Under the pieces are notes generated by a model, which saw only the letters and a program-made list of their open reading frames with translations, did no database searches and was not told where the DNA came from. A stretch of 5,990 nucleotides of DNA, taken from positions 4,718-10,707 of the forward strand of contig JAOZOG010000052.1 in NCBI GenBank assembly GCA_029933395.1. The letters run 5' to 3'. A program made the translations under genes and the position numbers. Each line of letters starts with the position of its first letter. Positions within the stretch are counted from its first letter, which is position 1. Positions 1 through 5,732 of this stretch are shown here, in pieces. This DNA is from Sulfurovaceae bacterium (lineage in GTDB: Bacteria; Campylobacterota; Campylobacteria; Campylobacterales; Sulfurovaceae).

Positions 1-2267
1 AAAGAGCCCAGATAGGTCTGCATCGTGGCAAAAAGCGTCGCCACATCGACCCCCAGCGCATTGGACTTCTTACGGTCGATCTCGATCGAATACATCGGAT
101 AGGAGGGGTTGTAGGTCGTGAAGGCCTTCCCAATACGGGGATCAGCATTGGCCTCTTTGATAATCTCCCGGGCATAGTACATCAGTGTATCCATCCCTCC
201 GGAGAGATAATCCTGCAGGCGGAAGTCGAACCCGCCGACACTGCCCAGTCCGGTGATCCCCGGCACATTGAAGGCGGCGACTCTGGCATCGGCGATATGG
301 GCCGTCTTGGCAAAGGTTTTACGGATGATACTCTCCACATCCTGATCCGGCGCCTGGCGTTCGTCCCAGTGTTTGAGAGTGACGAACATCGCGGCAGCAC
401 TACCATCCAGTGAAGCGGTGACAACATTGAAACCATCCACCGCGATCACGTTCGCCACTCCGTCGATACCCATCACGATCTTCTCCACCTCCTGGCGGAC
501 ATCCACCGTCCTCTCGATAGAGCTTCCGGGATTGAGGTTGATCGAAACCATATAGATCCCTTTATCCTCGGAGGGGACAAAACCTGTCGGCGTACGGGCG
601 AACATCGCAGCGAGCAAGCCGATCAGGAGAATGAAGAGCAGCAGTACGGCATAACGGAATCTGACCAGCAGTGTGACCAGAGAGGTATATCTGTCCGTCA
701 GCCAGCCAAAGCCACGCTCGAAGAGCTCGAAACCGACGAACTTCTTCTCATTCTTTCCCCGTCGCTTGATAATGATCGCAGCGATCGCCGGTGAGAGGGT
801 CAGTGCATTGAGTGACGAGATCAGCACCGCAAAGGAGATCGTCAACGCGAACTGCTGATAGAGTGAACCGGTGATCCCCGGTACCATTGAGACAGGGATG
901 AAGACCGCCACCAGCACCAGTGTCGTCGAGATGATGGGGCCGATCAGTTCGATCATCGACTTCTTGACCACCTGCGGCATCGTCAATTCAGGCTCCCGAT
1001 ACATAATCACCTCGACATTCTCCACCACGAGAATGACATCGTCGACGACGATACCGATCGCCAGTATCAAGCCAAAAAGAGTGAGGAAGTTGATCGAAAA
1101 TCCCGGAGCGACATACATCGCGGCAAAGGTACCGATCAGCGAAACAGGGATCGCGACGGCTGCGATGATCGTCGGACGCCAGGATTGGAGAAAGAGATAG
1201 ATGATGAGGATGACCAGCAAAATAGCGATAATGAGGTTTTTGACCACATTGTCGATCGCCACATCGACATAGATGGTCGTATCGTAGGGAATCGCGTAGC
1301 TGATCCCGTCGGGGAAGCGGCTCTTGAGCTTCTCCATCACTTCACCAACCGCCTTCCTGATCTCCAGTGCATTACTTCCGGGCAGCTGATAGACACCGAT
1401 CAATCCGGTGGGCTTGCCGTTGAGGATGGCGTTCCAGTCATACTTTTCGGCACCCAGTTCGATCTTCGCCACATCACGCAGATAGACCAGGGAGCCGTCC
1501 TTTTTATACTTGATGACGATCTCCCCGAACTCTTCGACCTGAGAGAGCCGTCCTTCGGCGGTCAGGACATATTCGATCTGCTGATCACGGTAAGTGGGCG
1601 CCGACCCGATTTTTCCGACGGCAGCCTGTTTGTTCTGCGACTGGATGGCGGCGACGATATCAGCCGGCGTGAGGTCGATCGCCCTGATCCTGTCGGGATC
1701 GAGCCAGATGCGCATCGCGTACTTCTTCTCTCCCATATTCTCCGCTTTGCCGACACCGGGGATACGCTTGAGTTCATCGAGGACATTGATATTGATATAG
1801 TTGCTCAGGAATTTGTCGTCGTAACGCTTGTCCCCGTTGATCGTCACGAAACAGACGGCACTGGGACTCTGCTTGTCGACGATGACGCCGGACTGCTTGA
1901 CTTCGGCGGGGAGTGAGGGGGTCGCGACCGATACTTTGTTCTGCACATCGACGGCGGCGATATCTAGATCATAACCGGGTTCGAAGTAGACTGTCACCTT
2001 GGATTGGCCTGTAGAGGTACTCGACGAATCGGTATAGATGGAGCCCTGCACCCCATTGAGCTTATCCTCCAGCGGACGGGTCACCGAATCCTCGACGGCA
2101 TAGGCGTTGGCACCGGTATAGCTGGCGGAGACGACAACAGTCGGCGGTACGACATCGGGAAACTCCTGGATCGGAAGAGAGACCAGCGAGAGGAGTCCTG
2201 CCACGATGATCAGCAGCGAAATCACCATCGCCAGGATCGGGCGCTTGATAAAGGTTATGGAAAACAT
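1..2267 (-). CDS. RND multidrug/solute efflux permease, HAE1 (AcrB-like) family, 3' part missing
   Basis: Inner-membrane proton-driven permease of a tripartite efflux pump. The frame is open from the ATG at 2267 to the left edge, giving 755 residues of the roughly 1,030-1,050 usual for the family. Visible in order: N-terminal start MFSITFIKRPILAM with TM1 (about 10-32); the EFPDVVPPTV segment (35-44) typical of HAE1 pumps; a first porter domain with QNK and YAMRIWLDPDRI (183-194) segments; the LRDVAKIELG segment (263-272); the TM2-TM6 bundle (about 340-500); and in TM4 GIVVDDVILVVENVE (405-419), whose Asp409-Asp410 correspond to the proton-relay pair Asp407/Asp408 of AcrB. A second large periplasmic loop follows (about 558 on) with GFVPSEDKG and FNVPGITGLG segments. 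The relay Lys and Thr of TM10-11 lie outside the window. The start is one base after the adaptor stop codon, so translation is probably coupled. Family assignment is firm; substrate cannot be told. Confidence 0.96.
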   Translation of the reverse strand, partial: MFSITFIKRPILAMVISLLIIVAGLLSLVSLPIQEFPDVVPPTVVVSASYTGANAYAVEDSVTRPLEDKLNGVQGSIYTDSSSTSTGQSKVTVYFEPGYDLDIAAVDVQNKVSVATPSLPAEVKQSGVIVDKQSPSAVCFVTINGDKRYDDKFLSNYININVLDELKRIPGVGKAENMGEKKYAMRIWLDPDRIRAIDLTPADIVAAIQSQNKQAAVGKIGSAPTYRDQQIEYVLTAEGRLSQVEEFGEIVIKYKKDGSLVYLRDVAKIELGAEKYDWNAILNGKPTGLIGVYQLPGSNALEIRKAVGEVMEKLKSRFPDGISYAIPYDTTIYVDVAIDNVVKNLIIAILLVILIIYLFLQSWRPTIIAAVAIPVSLIGTFAAMYVAPGFSINFLTLFGLILAIGIVVDDVILVVENVEVIMYREPELTMPQVVKKSMIELIGPIISTTLVLVAVFIPVSMVPGITGSLYQQFALTISFAVLISSLNALTLSPAIAAIIIKRRGKNEKKFVGFELFERGFGWLTDRYTSLVTLLVRFRYAVLLLFILLIGLLAAMFARTPTGFVPSEDKGIYMVSINLNPGSSIERTVDVRQEVEKIVMGIDGVANVIAVDGFNVVTASLDGSAAAMFVTLKHWDERQAPDQDVESIIRKTFAKTAHIADARVAAFNVPGITGLGSVGGFDFRLQDYLSGGMDTLMYYAREIIKEANADPRIGKAFTTYNPSYPMYSIEIDRKKSNALGVDVATLFATMQTYLGS

Positions 2268-2268
2268 T

Positions 2269-3537
2269 TTACTTCTGCACCTCGTCGGCTTCCGCTTCTA
2301 TGGTGAGGTTCGATTCGATAGGTTTGTTCTCGGCAAGGATCGTTTTGGGGATCCTGTCGGGGATGAGATGATGCTTCTCGACGATCGCATCGATTCCCTT
2401 GGTTTTAGTGACATCTTTGGGTGCCAGCTTGCGGCCGGCGGCTATCTTGACCAAACCGGAGATGACCACCTTGTCGCCATCTTTGACGTCACCGGCGATA
2501 CTGGTATAGAAGCGGGAGGAGATCACCGTCTTGACACTGCTTCGCTTCGCCGTACTGTTGGCATCCACCGTGTAGACGAATTTTCCCAGCTGATCTTCGA
2601 GGACAGCCTGCGGTGGTACCATAATGAATTTGTACTTGTCGGTGATAAAGACATTGATATAGACGAAGGTCCCCGGATAGACACTTCTCTCTTTGTTTTC
2701 GATCGTGGCACGCATCGAAACGGTCGATGTCAGTGGATCGACGGTATTGTCAGAGAAGTTGACGACCCCATCCAGGCGCTTTCGCTTGAAGATATCGTCC
2801 CCCTGCCCGCGTACTTCGATAAACGCCGGCGGGTTTTCATAGGCACGGTAGCGATAGAGCCGCTGTGCTTCTCTCTCCGAGGGACTGAAATAGGTATAGA
2901 TCTTATCTGTCTGTACGATCGTCGCCAGCAGTGTCGATTCACCATATCCTACGAGGTTACCTACATCAACCTGTCGGGCACCCACCTGCCCCGAGATCGG
3001 TGCCGTGATGAGGGTATAGCTCAGCTCCAACTCTGCATTCTCTATCTCAGCATCGTCCGCCGCGATCGCTGCGATCAGCGCATCCCGCTTCGCCTCATAC
3101 TGCTCCAGCGTAGAACGTGCCGCCAATCCCTCTTCAGCAAGCGGACGGTAACGTTTGACATCCGCTTTGGCTAGTGCAAGTGCCGCCAAATCCTTCTGCT
3201 TCCTGGCCTTCGCGGCATCCAACTTGCTCTGGTAACGGGACTGCTCGATCAGGAAGAGCTTATCTCCCTTCTTGACATAGGCTCCATCTTCGAAAAAACG
3301 CTTCTCCAGCCGACCCGAAACACGGGCACGTATCTCCTGGTCACTGACCGCCTTGGTCATTCCCGTAAACTGCACCCAGATCGGAAAGTTTTTCTTCTGC
3401 ACCGTCACCGTCTCCACGCTGAGAGGGGGTGGTGCTTTGGGTGTCGATGCTTTTTGCTCTTCTCCGCAGCCGATAAGCAACAGAATAGATGCACAAAGAA
3501 GAAGCAAATGCCTTTGCTTCGATAAAATTGCTGTCAT
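2269..3537 (-). CDS. Periplasmic adaptor (membrane-fusion) lipoprotein of an RND efflux pump, AcrA-like
   Basis: Bridges the RND permease encoded just downstream to an outer-membrane channel. 422 residues. The N-terminus has a hydrophobic segment (11-22) and a lipobox LIGC with Cys24, so it is predicted to be lipid-anchored; residue +2 is Gly, not the Asp inner-membrane retention signal, though that rule comes from E. coli. Domains in order: first lipoyl half (about 65-100, with VSGRLEKRFFEDG and VKKGDKLFLIE), Ala/Lys-rich alpha-helical hairpin (100-172), second lipoyl half (TLITAPISGQVGARQVDVG, 175-193), beta-barrel (about 205-295, with VDPLTSTVSMRA, 266-277), and membrane-proximal domain (about 300-375). 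A charged tail of about 45 residues follows, making it slightly longer than AcrA. The ATG at 3537 is preceded by AGAAGG seven bases upstream. First gene of a two-gene unit in the window, ending one base before the permease ATG. Confidence 0.95.
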   Translation of the reverse strand: MTAILSKQRHLLLLCASILLLIGCGEEQKASTPKAPPPLSVETVTVQKKNFPIWVQFTGMTKAVSDQEIRARVSGRLEKRFFEDGAYVKKGDKLFLIEQSRYQSKLDAAKARKQKDLAALALAKADVKRYRPLAEEGLAARSTLEQYEAKRDALIAAIAADDAEIENAELELSYTLITAPISGQVGARQVDVGNLVGYGESTLLATIVQTDKIYTYFSPSEREAQRLYRYRAYENPPAFIEVRGQGDDIFKRKRLDGVVNFSDNTVDPLTSTVSMRATIENKERSVYPGTFVYINVFITDKYKFIMVPPQAVLEDQLGKFVYTVDANSTAKRSSVKTVISSRFYTSIAGDVKDGDKVVISGLVKIAAGRKLAPKDVTKTKGIDAIVEKHHLIPDRIPKTILAENKPIESNLTIEAEADEVQK

Positions 3538-3544
3538 TAAAAAA

Positions 3545-3570
3545 CCTTCTCTTTGGCGTCCTGGATTATA
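3545..3570 (-). promoter_or_regulatory. Promoter -10 and ribosome binding site of the efflux operon
   Basis: On the minus strand a perfect TATAAT lies at 3570-3565 and a purine-rich AAAGAGAAGG at 3554-3545, seven bases before the adaptor ATG. No TTGACA-like -35 is visible at the expected distance; the upstream DNA is A/T-tract rich, as is common in Campylobacterota sigma-70 promoters. Predicted start of transcription is near 3558, giving a leader of about 20 bases, too short for a riboswitch. Confidence 0.5.
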
Positions 3571-3647
3571 GATTGATTATTTTACCTGAATATTTTTTCT
3601 TTAAAATGAAAGGGTATAGCTTTAGCCGATCCATCAACGGGAAACAG

Positions 3648-3669
3648 TATAATAATCATCATTATTATA
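3648..3669. repeat. AT-rich perfect palindrome, Fur-box-like
   Basis: Nine-base arms TATAATAAT and ATTATTATA flank a four-base centre CATC. The core 3651-3668 can also be read as three contiguous hexamers AATAAT-CATCAT-TATTAT, which match the NAT(A/T)AT hexamer model for Fur sites at all but one position. Each arm also supplies a TATAAT, one per strand. It lies about 80 bases upstream of the efflux -10, so direct repression of that promoter is uncertain. Confidence 0.4.
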
Positions 3670-3832
3670 GGGTAGGTCAAGGCAACCCTTACTCAGCCAT
3701 TCTGGTATTACGAAATGCCTGCCACACCAAAACAGGACACCCCTCTACCCGATACAGTGTACCTGAGAGAGCACCGAAACTATTGCAGATGAAAGTGAAT
3801 CAGGAAATCTTCTGTTTTTTACAATTGGGTAT

Positions 3833-3861
3833 TCTGACCAGTTTTGAGACTACTGGTCAGA
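3833..3861. repeat. 10-bp inverted repeat downstream of the BON-LysM gene
   Basis: Arms TCTGACCAGT (3833-3842) and ACTGGTCAGA (3852-3861) are perfect complements around a nine-base loop. It starts 17 bases after the stop codon of the BON-LysM gene, the usual place for a terminator or 3'-protecting hairpin. Neither strand has a T-run after the stem (the minus strand continues AATACCCAATTG), so it is not a canonical Rho-independent terminator. A protein-binding palindrome is the alternative. Confidence 0.45.
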
Positions 3862-3877
3862 GAAAAGTGCGTAGCGT

Positions 3878-4339
3878 TTACGCCAGTGAAGGGATTCGGA
3901 TGGTTTGTCCGGGGTAGATCTTGTCGGCATCCTTGATCACTTCGAGGTTTGCCTCTACGATCACAGGGTACTTGGAGCCATCTTTGTAAAACTCTGTGGC
4001 AATGCCCCAGAGCGTATCTCCCTTTTTGATCGCATAAAAAACCGGATCAGGCAGCTCTCTCGTGTTGGTCGCTTCGATAATCTCGGGCGATACGAGCTGG
4101 TCAGCATTGACCGTCGCAATTCCCTCTACATTTCCGGCAATCAGGATTGCCTTCTCACGTGTGGCAATATCTTTGGCTACGCCTGCCAGCGTGACGGTAT
4201 CATCCGCTACTTCGACGACCAAGCCCTGTACGGGCAGCTCGGCAAAAGAGTCTTCGATCTCTTTTTTGATCGCCTCGCTGTCATCGCCTTTTCCCAGCAA
4301 CTTTTTTCCTGCATCAGACAAAAAACTGAACATTCCCAT
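3878..4339 (-). CDS. kbp: BON-LysM domain protein, Kbp/YgaU type
   Basis: 153 residues, close to the 149 of E. coli Kbp (formerly YgaU), a soluble K+-binding protein that helps growth under high external potassium. The layout matches: a short N-terminal start MGMFSFLSDAGKKLLG (Kbp begins MGLFNFVKDAGEKLW from memory), a BON domain at about 22-85 (VVEVADDTVTLAGVA, then IAGNVEGIATVN), and a C-terminal LysM domain at about 101-151 (FYAIKKGDTLWGIA and KIYPGQTIRIP). No signal peptide or lipobox is visible, consistent with the family's cytoplasmic form, although LysM domains otherwise bind peptidoglycan. Follows the cytochrome lipoprotein gene by 35 bases on the same strand with no promoter seen between, so probably co-transcribed. 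Family assignment is strong; the potassium role is transferred from E. coli and is not proven here. Confidence 0.9.
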   Translation of the reverse strand: MGMFSFLSDAGKKLLGKGDDSEAIKKEIEDSFAELPVQGLVVEVADDTVTLAGVAKDIATREKAILIAGNVEGIATVNADQLVSPEIIEATNTRELPDPVFYAIKKGDTLWGIATEFYKDGSKYPVIVEANLEVIKDADKIYPGQTIRIPSLA

Positions 4340-4344
4340 TGTGA

Positions 4345-4350
4345 CTCCTT
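4345..4350 (-). promoter_or_regulatory. Ribosome binding site selecting the first Met of the BON-LysM gene
   Basis: AAGGAG on the minus strand lies five bases before the ATG at 4339. A second in-frame ATG (residue 3, at 4333) would be eleven bases away, so the upstream ATG is preferred; it also gives the MGxF start usual in the family. Confidence 0.75.
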
Positions 4351-4374
4351 TATATTTGTGTATAGAACAACAGA

Positions 4375-5004
4375 CTATTTCAAGGTAGAAATATACTGCG
4401 CAACTGCCTGAATATCTTCATCACTGAGTGATGCAACCTGACCTTTCATCAAGTTCCCCATACCTGCAACATCCCGGGTACCTGCTTTGTACTCGCTGAT
4501 CTTTGTCACAAGATCATCTTTGGACTCACCGGCAATGACAGCGGATTTGCCAAGTGCTTTTGTTTGACCGTCAGCACCGTGACATCCCGTACACTTTTTA
4601 TAGACTTCTGCACCGGCAGCACTCTCTGTGATCGCCGTGACCGCAGTAGCGACTGAGGTGGCAGCGGCTGCCACACTCTCTTTGGCACTGTCGACTGCAT
4701 CCGATGCTGCACTCTTGGTATCTTCGACGACCTCTTTGGCGCTGTCAGTGACATCTGATGCCGCTTTCCTGGTCGCTTCAACCGCTTTTTCAGTCGCTTC
4801 GCTGATAGACTTGGCCGCACTCTTTACCGCGTCTGCTGCTTTGTCCGTCGCCTCTTTGGCTGTATCTACCGTCTGCTCTGCGGCAGTTTTTGTGCTTTCT
4901 GTTGCCTTTGCGGCAGCTTCGGTAGTGGCCTCCTTGCCCTTATCTCCACATCCTCCGAGCAGTATCGCAGCTGCGACGATAGACAATATTGTCAGTTTCT
5001 TCAT
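4375..5004 (-). CDS. Lipoprotein with apolipoprotein/LEA-like stalk and C-terminal cytochrome c (c553-type) domain
   Basis: 209 residues, predicted to be a membrane-tethered electron carrier facing the periplasm. Residues 1-18 are a lipoprotein signal peptide ending in lipobox LGGC with Cys19. Residues 28-129 are almost only Ala, Ser, Thr, Val, Lys, Asp and Glu, without Pro, Gly, Leu or aromatics, and fall into 11-residue repeats, so a long amphipathic helix is expected. Residues about 130-209 form a small class I cytochrome c: heme attachment CTGCH (138-142, His142 proximal ligand), a distal Met in GMGNLMKG (Met182 or Met186; Met186 looks likelier), and the closing helix LSDEDIQAVAQYISTLK. 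This domain resembles cytochrome c553 proteins of Campylobacterota, which pass electrons between the bc1 complex and terminal oxidases or reductases. The ATG at 5004 has AAAGGA six bases upstream. A separate promoter precedes it; the BON-LysM gene follows. Confidence 0.9.
   Translation of the reverse strand: MKKLTILSIVAAAILLGGCGDKGKEATTEAAAKATESTKTAAEQTVDTAKEATDKAADAVKSAAKSISEATEKAVEATRKAASDVTDSAKEVVEDTKSAASDAVDSAKESVAAAATSVATAVTAITESAAGAEVYKKCTGCHGADGQTKALGKSAVIAGESKDDLVTKISEYKAGTRDVAGMGNLMKGQVASLSDEDIQAVAQYISTLK
4642..4872 (-). repeat. Seven degenerate 11-residue repeats in the cytochrome stalk
   Basis: Residues 45-121 of the cytochrome lipoprotein can be cut without gaps into seven 11-mers: TVDTAKEATDK, AADAVKSAAKS, ISEATEKAVEA, TRKAASDVTDS, AKEVVEDTKSA, ASDAVDSAKES, VAAAATSVATA. 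Position 3 is acidic in five of the first six, positions 4, 5 and 8 are small or beta-branched, and charged residues recur at 6. Such 11-mer periodicity is known from apolipoproteins and group 3 LEA proteins. Confidence 0.65.
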
Positions 5005-5010
5005 CGTTTT

Positions 5011-5036
5011 TCCTTTATTTTTGATAGATAATTATA
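5011..5036 (-). promoter_or_regulatory. Promoter -10 and ribosome binding site of the cytochrome/BON-LysM unit
   Basis: Minus-strand TATAAT at 5036-5031, preceded directly by GTG and an A-tract, and AAAGGA at 5016-5011 six bases before the ATG. No convincing -35 (the hexamer at 17-bp spacing is AACAAT). Predicted start of transcription is near 5024, leaving a leader of about 20 bases. Confidence 0.5.
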
Positions 5037-5062
5037 CACTTTTTTGTAATAATATTGTTACC

Positions 5063-5084
5063 GGGCCGGGATTTGGGATACGGG
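5063..5084 (+). other. Canonical G-quadruplex motif
   Basis: Four GGG tracts at 5063-5065, 5068-5070, 5075-5077 and 5082-5084, with loops CC, ATTT and ATAC, satisfy the G3-N(1-7) pattern on the plus strand, the template strand for the genes here. It sits immediately after the transpeptidase stop codon and about 27 bases upstream of the cytochrome -10. Confidence 0.6.
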
Positions 5085-5085
5085 A

Positions 5086-5682
5086 TTAAAACCTGACTCC
5101 CGACCTTCCTCTTCTGGGATATTTATATCGTTTTGGTGATCGATAGATACGTTTGAGATCCGGTCTCGCGAAATCCATATATCGATTCCGGGTGATCAAT
5201 ACGGGCATCCCGACCCATGCCCACTTGAAGAGCGTGGGAATGTCACGGTCATCGACATGGATACATCCATGTGAAGAGTAATTGATACTCCCCTTATGAA
5301 GTGCATGTCCATGCTTGGTAAAAAAGAGACTGTAGTCCATATTATTACTTCCATCAGGTTCCGGATATTTCTTGGAGGTATAGAAGCGCTTTTTGCTCAA
5401 GACTTCCCAGACGCCCGAAGGCGTGAACTTCGCCTCTTCACCCGAAGAGATACCCCCGCTGAGCCAAACTGTACCATCCCTGTCCACCGCGTAGAAACGG
5501 CCGTCACTCTCCTCTTCTCTGACGGAAACAAGAATGAAATCCTTGCCTGTCATATCGACAAATTTTTCATTTCCCTGTTTGTCGACCAAGAGAAAGGTTG
5601 TTTTTGACAATGGAATCAATTCCCTGTCCTGGGCAAACAACACCAGCGAAAGGAGAAAGAAAAACCATAATGCTTTTTTCAT
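5086..5682 (-). CDS. Exported L,D-transpeptidase-like protein (YkuD catalytic domain)
   Basis: 198 residues. YkuD-fold enzymes use a catalytic Cys to form 3-3 peptidoglycan cross-links, attach lipoproteins, or trim stem peptides in the periplasm. The N-terminus is a signal peptide (MKKALWFFFLLSLVLFA, likely cut after Ala17; no lipobox). The catalytic signature sits at about 124-142: HGHALHKG with the conserved His129, then SSHGCIHV with His138 and catalytic Cys140. The usual Arg after the Cys motif (SHGC[IV]R) is His142, and the loop between ALH and SHGC is only eight residues. FTPSGVWEV (86-94) fits the conserved TPxG-type strand of the fold. The last 18 residues are strongly basic. The ATG at 5682 has AAGGG five bases upstream. 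Its neighbour is the end of a Tol-Pal-type gene, which fits cell-wall work. Not the Csd6 helical-shape enzyme, which is larger. Exact reaction unknown. Confidence 0.87.
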   Translation of the reverse strand: MKKALWFFFLLSLVLFAQDRELIPLSKTTFLLVDKQGNEKFVDMTGKDFILVSVREEESDGRFYAVDRDGTVWLSGGISSGEEAKFTPSGVWEVLSKKRFYTSKKYPEPDGSNNMDYSLFFTKHGHALHKGSINYSSHGCIHVDDRDIPTLFKWAWVGMPVLITRNRYMDFARPDLKRIYRSPKRYKYPRRGRSGVRF

Positions 5683-5687
5683 ACTTG

Positions 5688-5726
5688 CCCTTGTTATCAG
5701 AATTTTTGATTGACGGAATTATAGCA
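5688..5726 (-). promoter_or_regulatory. Extended -10 promoter and ribosome binding site of the transpeptidase gene
   Basis: Minus-strand TGCTATAAT (5726-5718) is a perfect extended -10 element (TGN-TATAAT), lying in the 50-base gap after the TPR gene stop. No -35 is evident. AAGGG at 5692-5688 precedes the ATG by five bases. The gene can therefore be expressed independently of the upstream TPR gene, though read-through from it is also possible because no terminator is visible. Confidence 0.55.
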
Positions 5727-5732
5727 GATTTT

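Larger units (their letters stand above)
3538..3877. other. 340-base intergenic region without a supported gene
   Basis: Separates the BON-LysM gene from the efflux operon. It contains the efflux promoter at its low end, an AT-rich palindrome (3648-3669), a 10-bp inverted repeat (3833-3861), and a 7-base complementarity between 3670-3676 (GGGTAGG) and 3744-3750 (TCTACCC, including one G-T pair). A plus-strand open frame crosses the gap, but it starts and ends inside the opposite strands of the flanking genes, has no ribosome binding site, and encodes no recognisable motif. No tRNA, SRP RNA, tmRNA or riboswitch core could be matched by eye. A small RNA remains possible but is not shown. Confidence 0.6.

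Noticed and set aside
1185..1916. Plus-strand open frame of 243 codons
   Set aside because: It is antisense to the conserved RND permease; its long Asp/Ile-rich product results from the frequent GAT and ATC codons of the true gene.
1..2267. High density of GATC/CGATCG in the permease gene as a possible methylation cluster
   Set aside because: Explained by frequent Asp-Ile type codon pairs (GAT/GAC next to ATC) and a codon preference for ATC; no regular spacing or link to an origin.
2206..3174. Plus-strand open frame of 322 codons
   Set aside because: Antisense to the adaptor gene, whose lipobox, lipoyl and hairpin segments are unmistakable.
3670..3750. tRNA-like span with a seven-pair acceptor-like stem
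   Set aside because: No T-loop TTC consensus, no anticodon arm of proper size, and no CCA-proximal discriminator arrangement.
3744..3800. Glycine riboswitch resemblance (minus-strand CTCTCAGGTACA followed by GTAGAGGGG; plus-strand GCACCGAAAC)
   Set aside because: The two motif pieces lie on opposite strands, the matching GGAGAG strand and P2/P3 stems are missing, and no glycine-metabolism gene follows.
3489..3917. Plus-strand open frame of 142 codons spanning the intergenic gap
   Set aside because: It begins antisense inside the adaptor gene and ends antisense inside the BON-LysM gene, has no ribosome binding site at its ATG or at the internal ATG 3606, and the product shows no family motif or hydrophobic pattern.
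4628..5089. Plus-strand open frame of 153 codons opposite the cytochrome stalk
   Set aside because: Its Ala/Ser/Leu/Val-rich product is the mirror of the low-complexity Ala/Ser/Thr/Lys repeat on the real strand; no ribosome binding site, and the opposite strand has a lipobox and heme motif.
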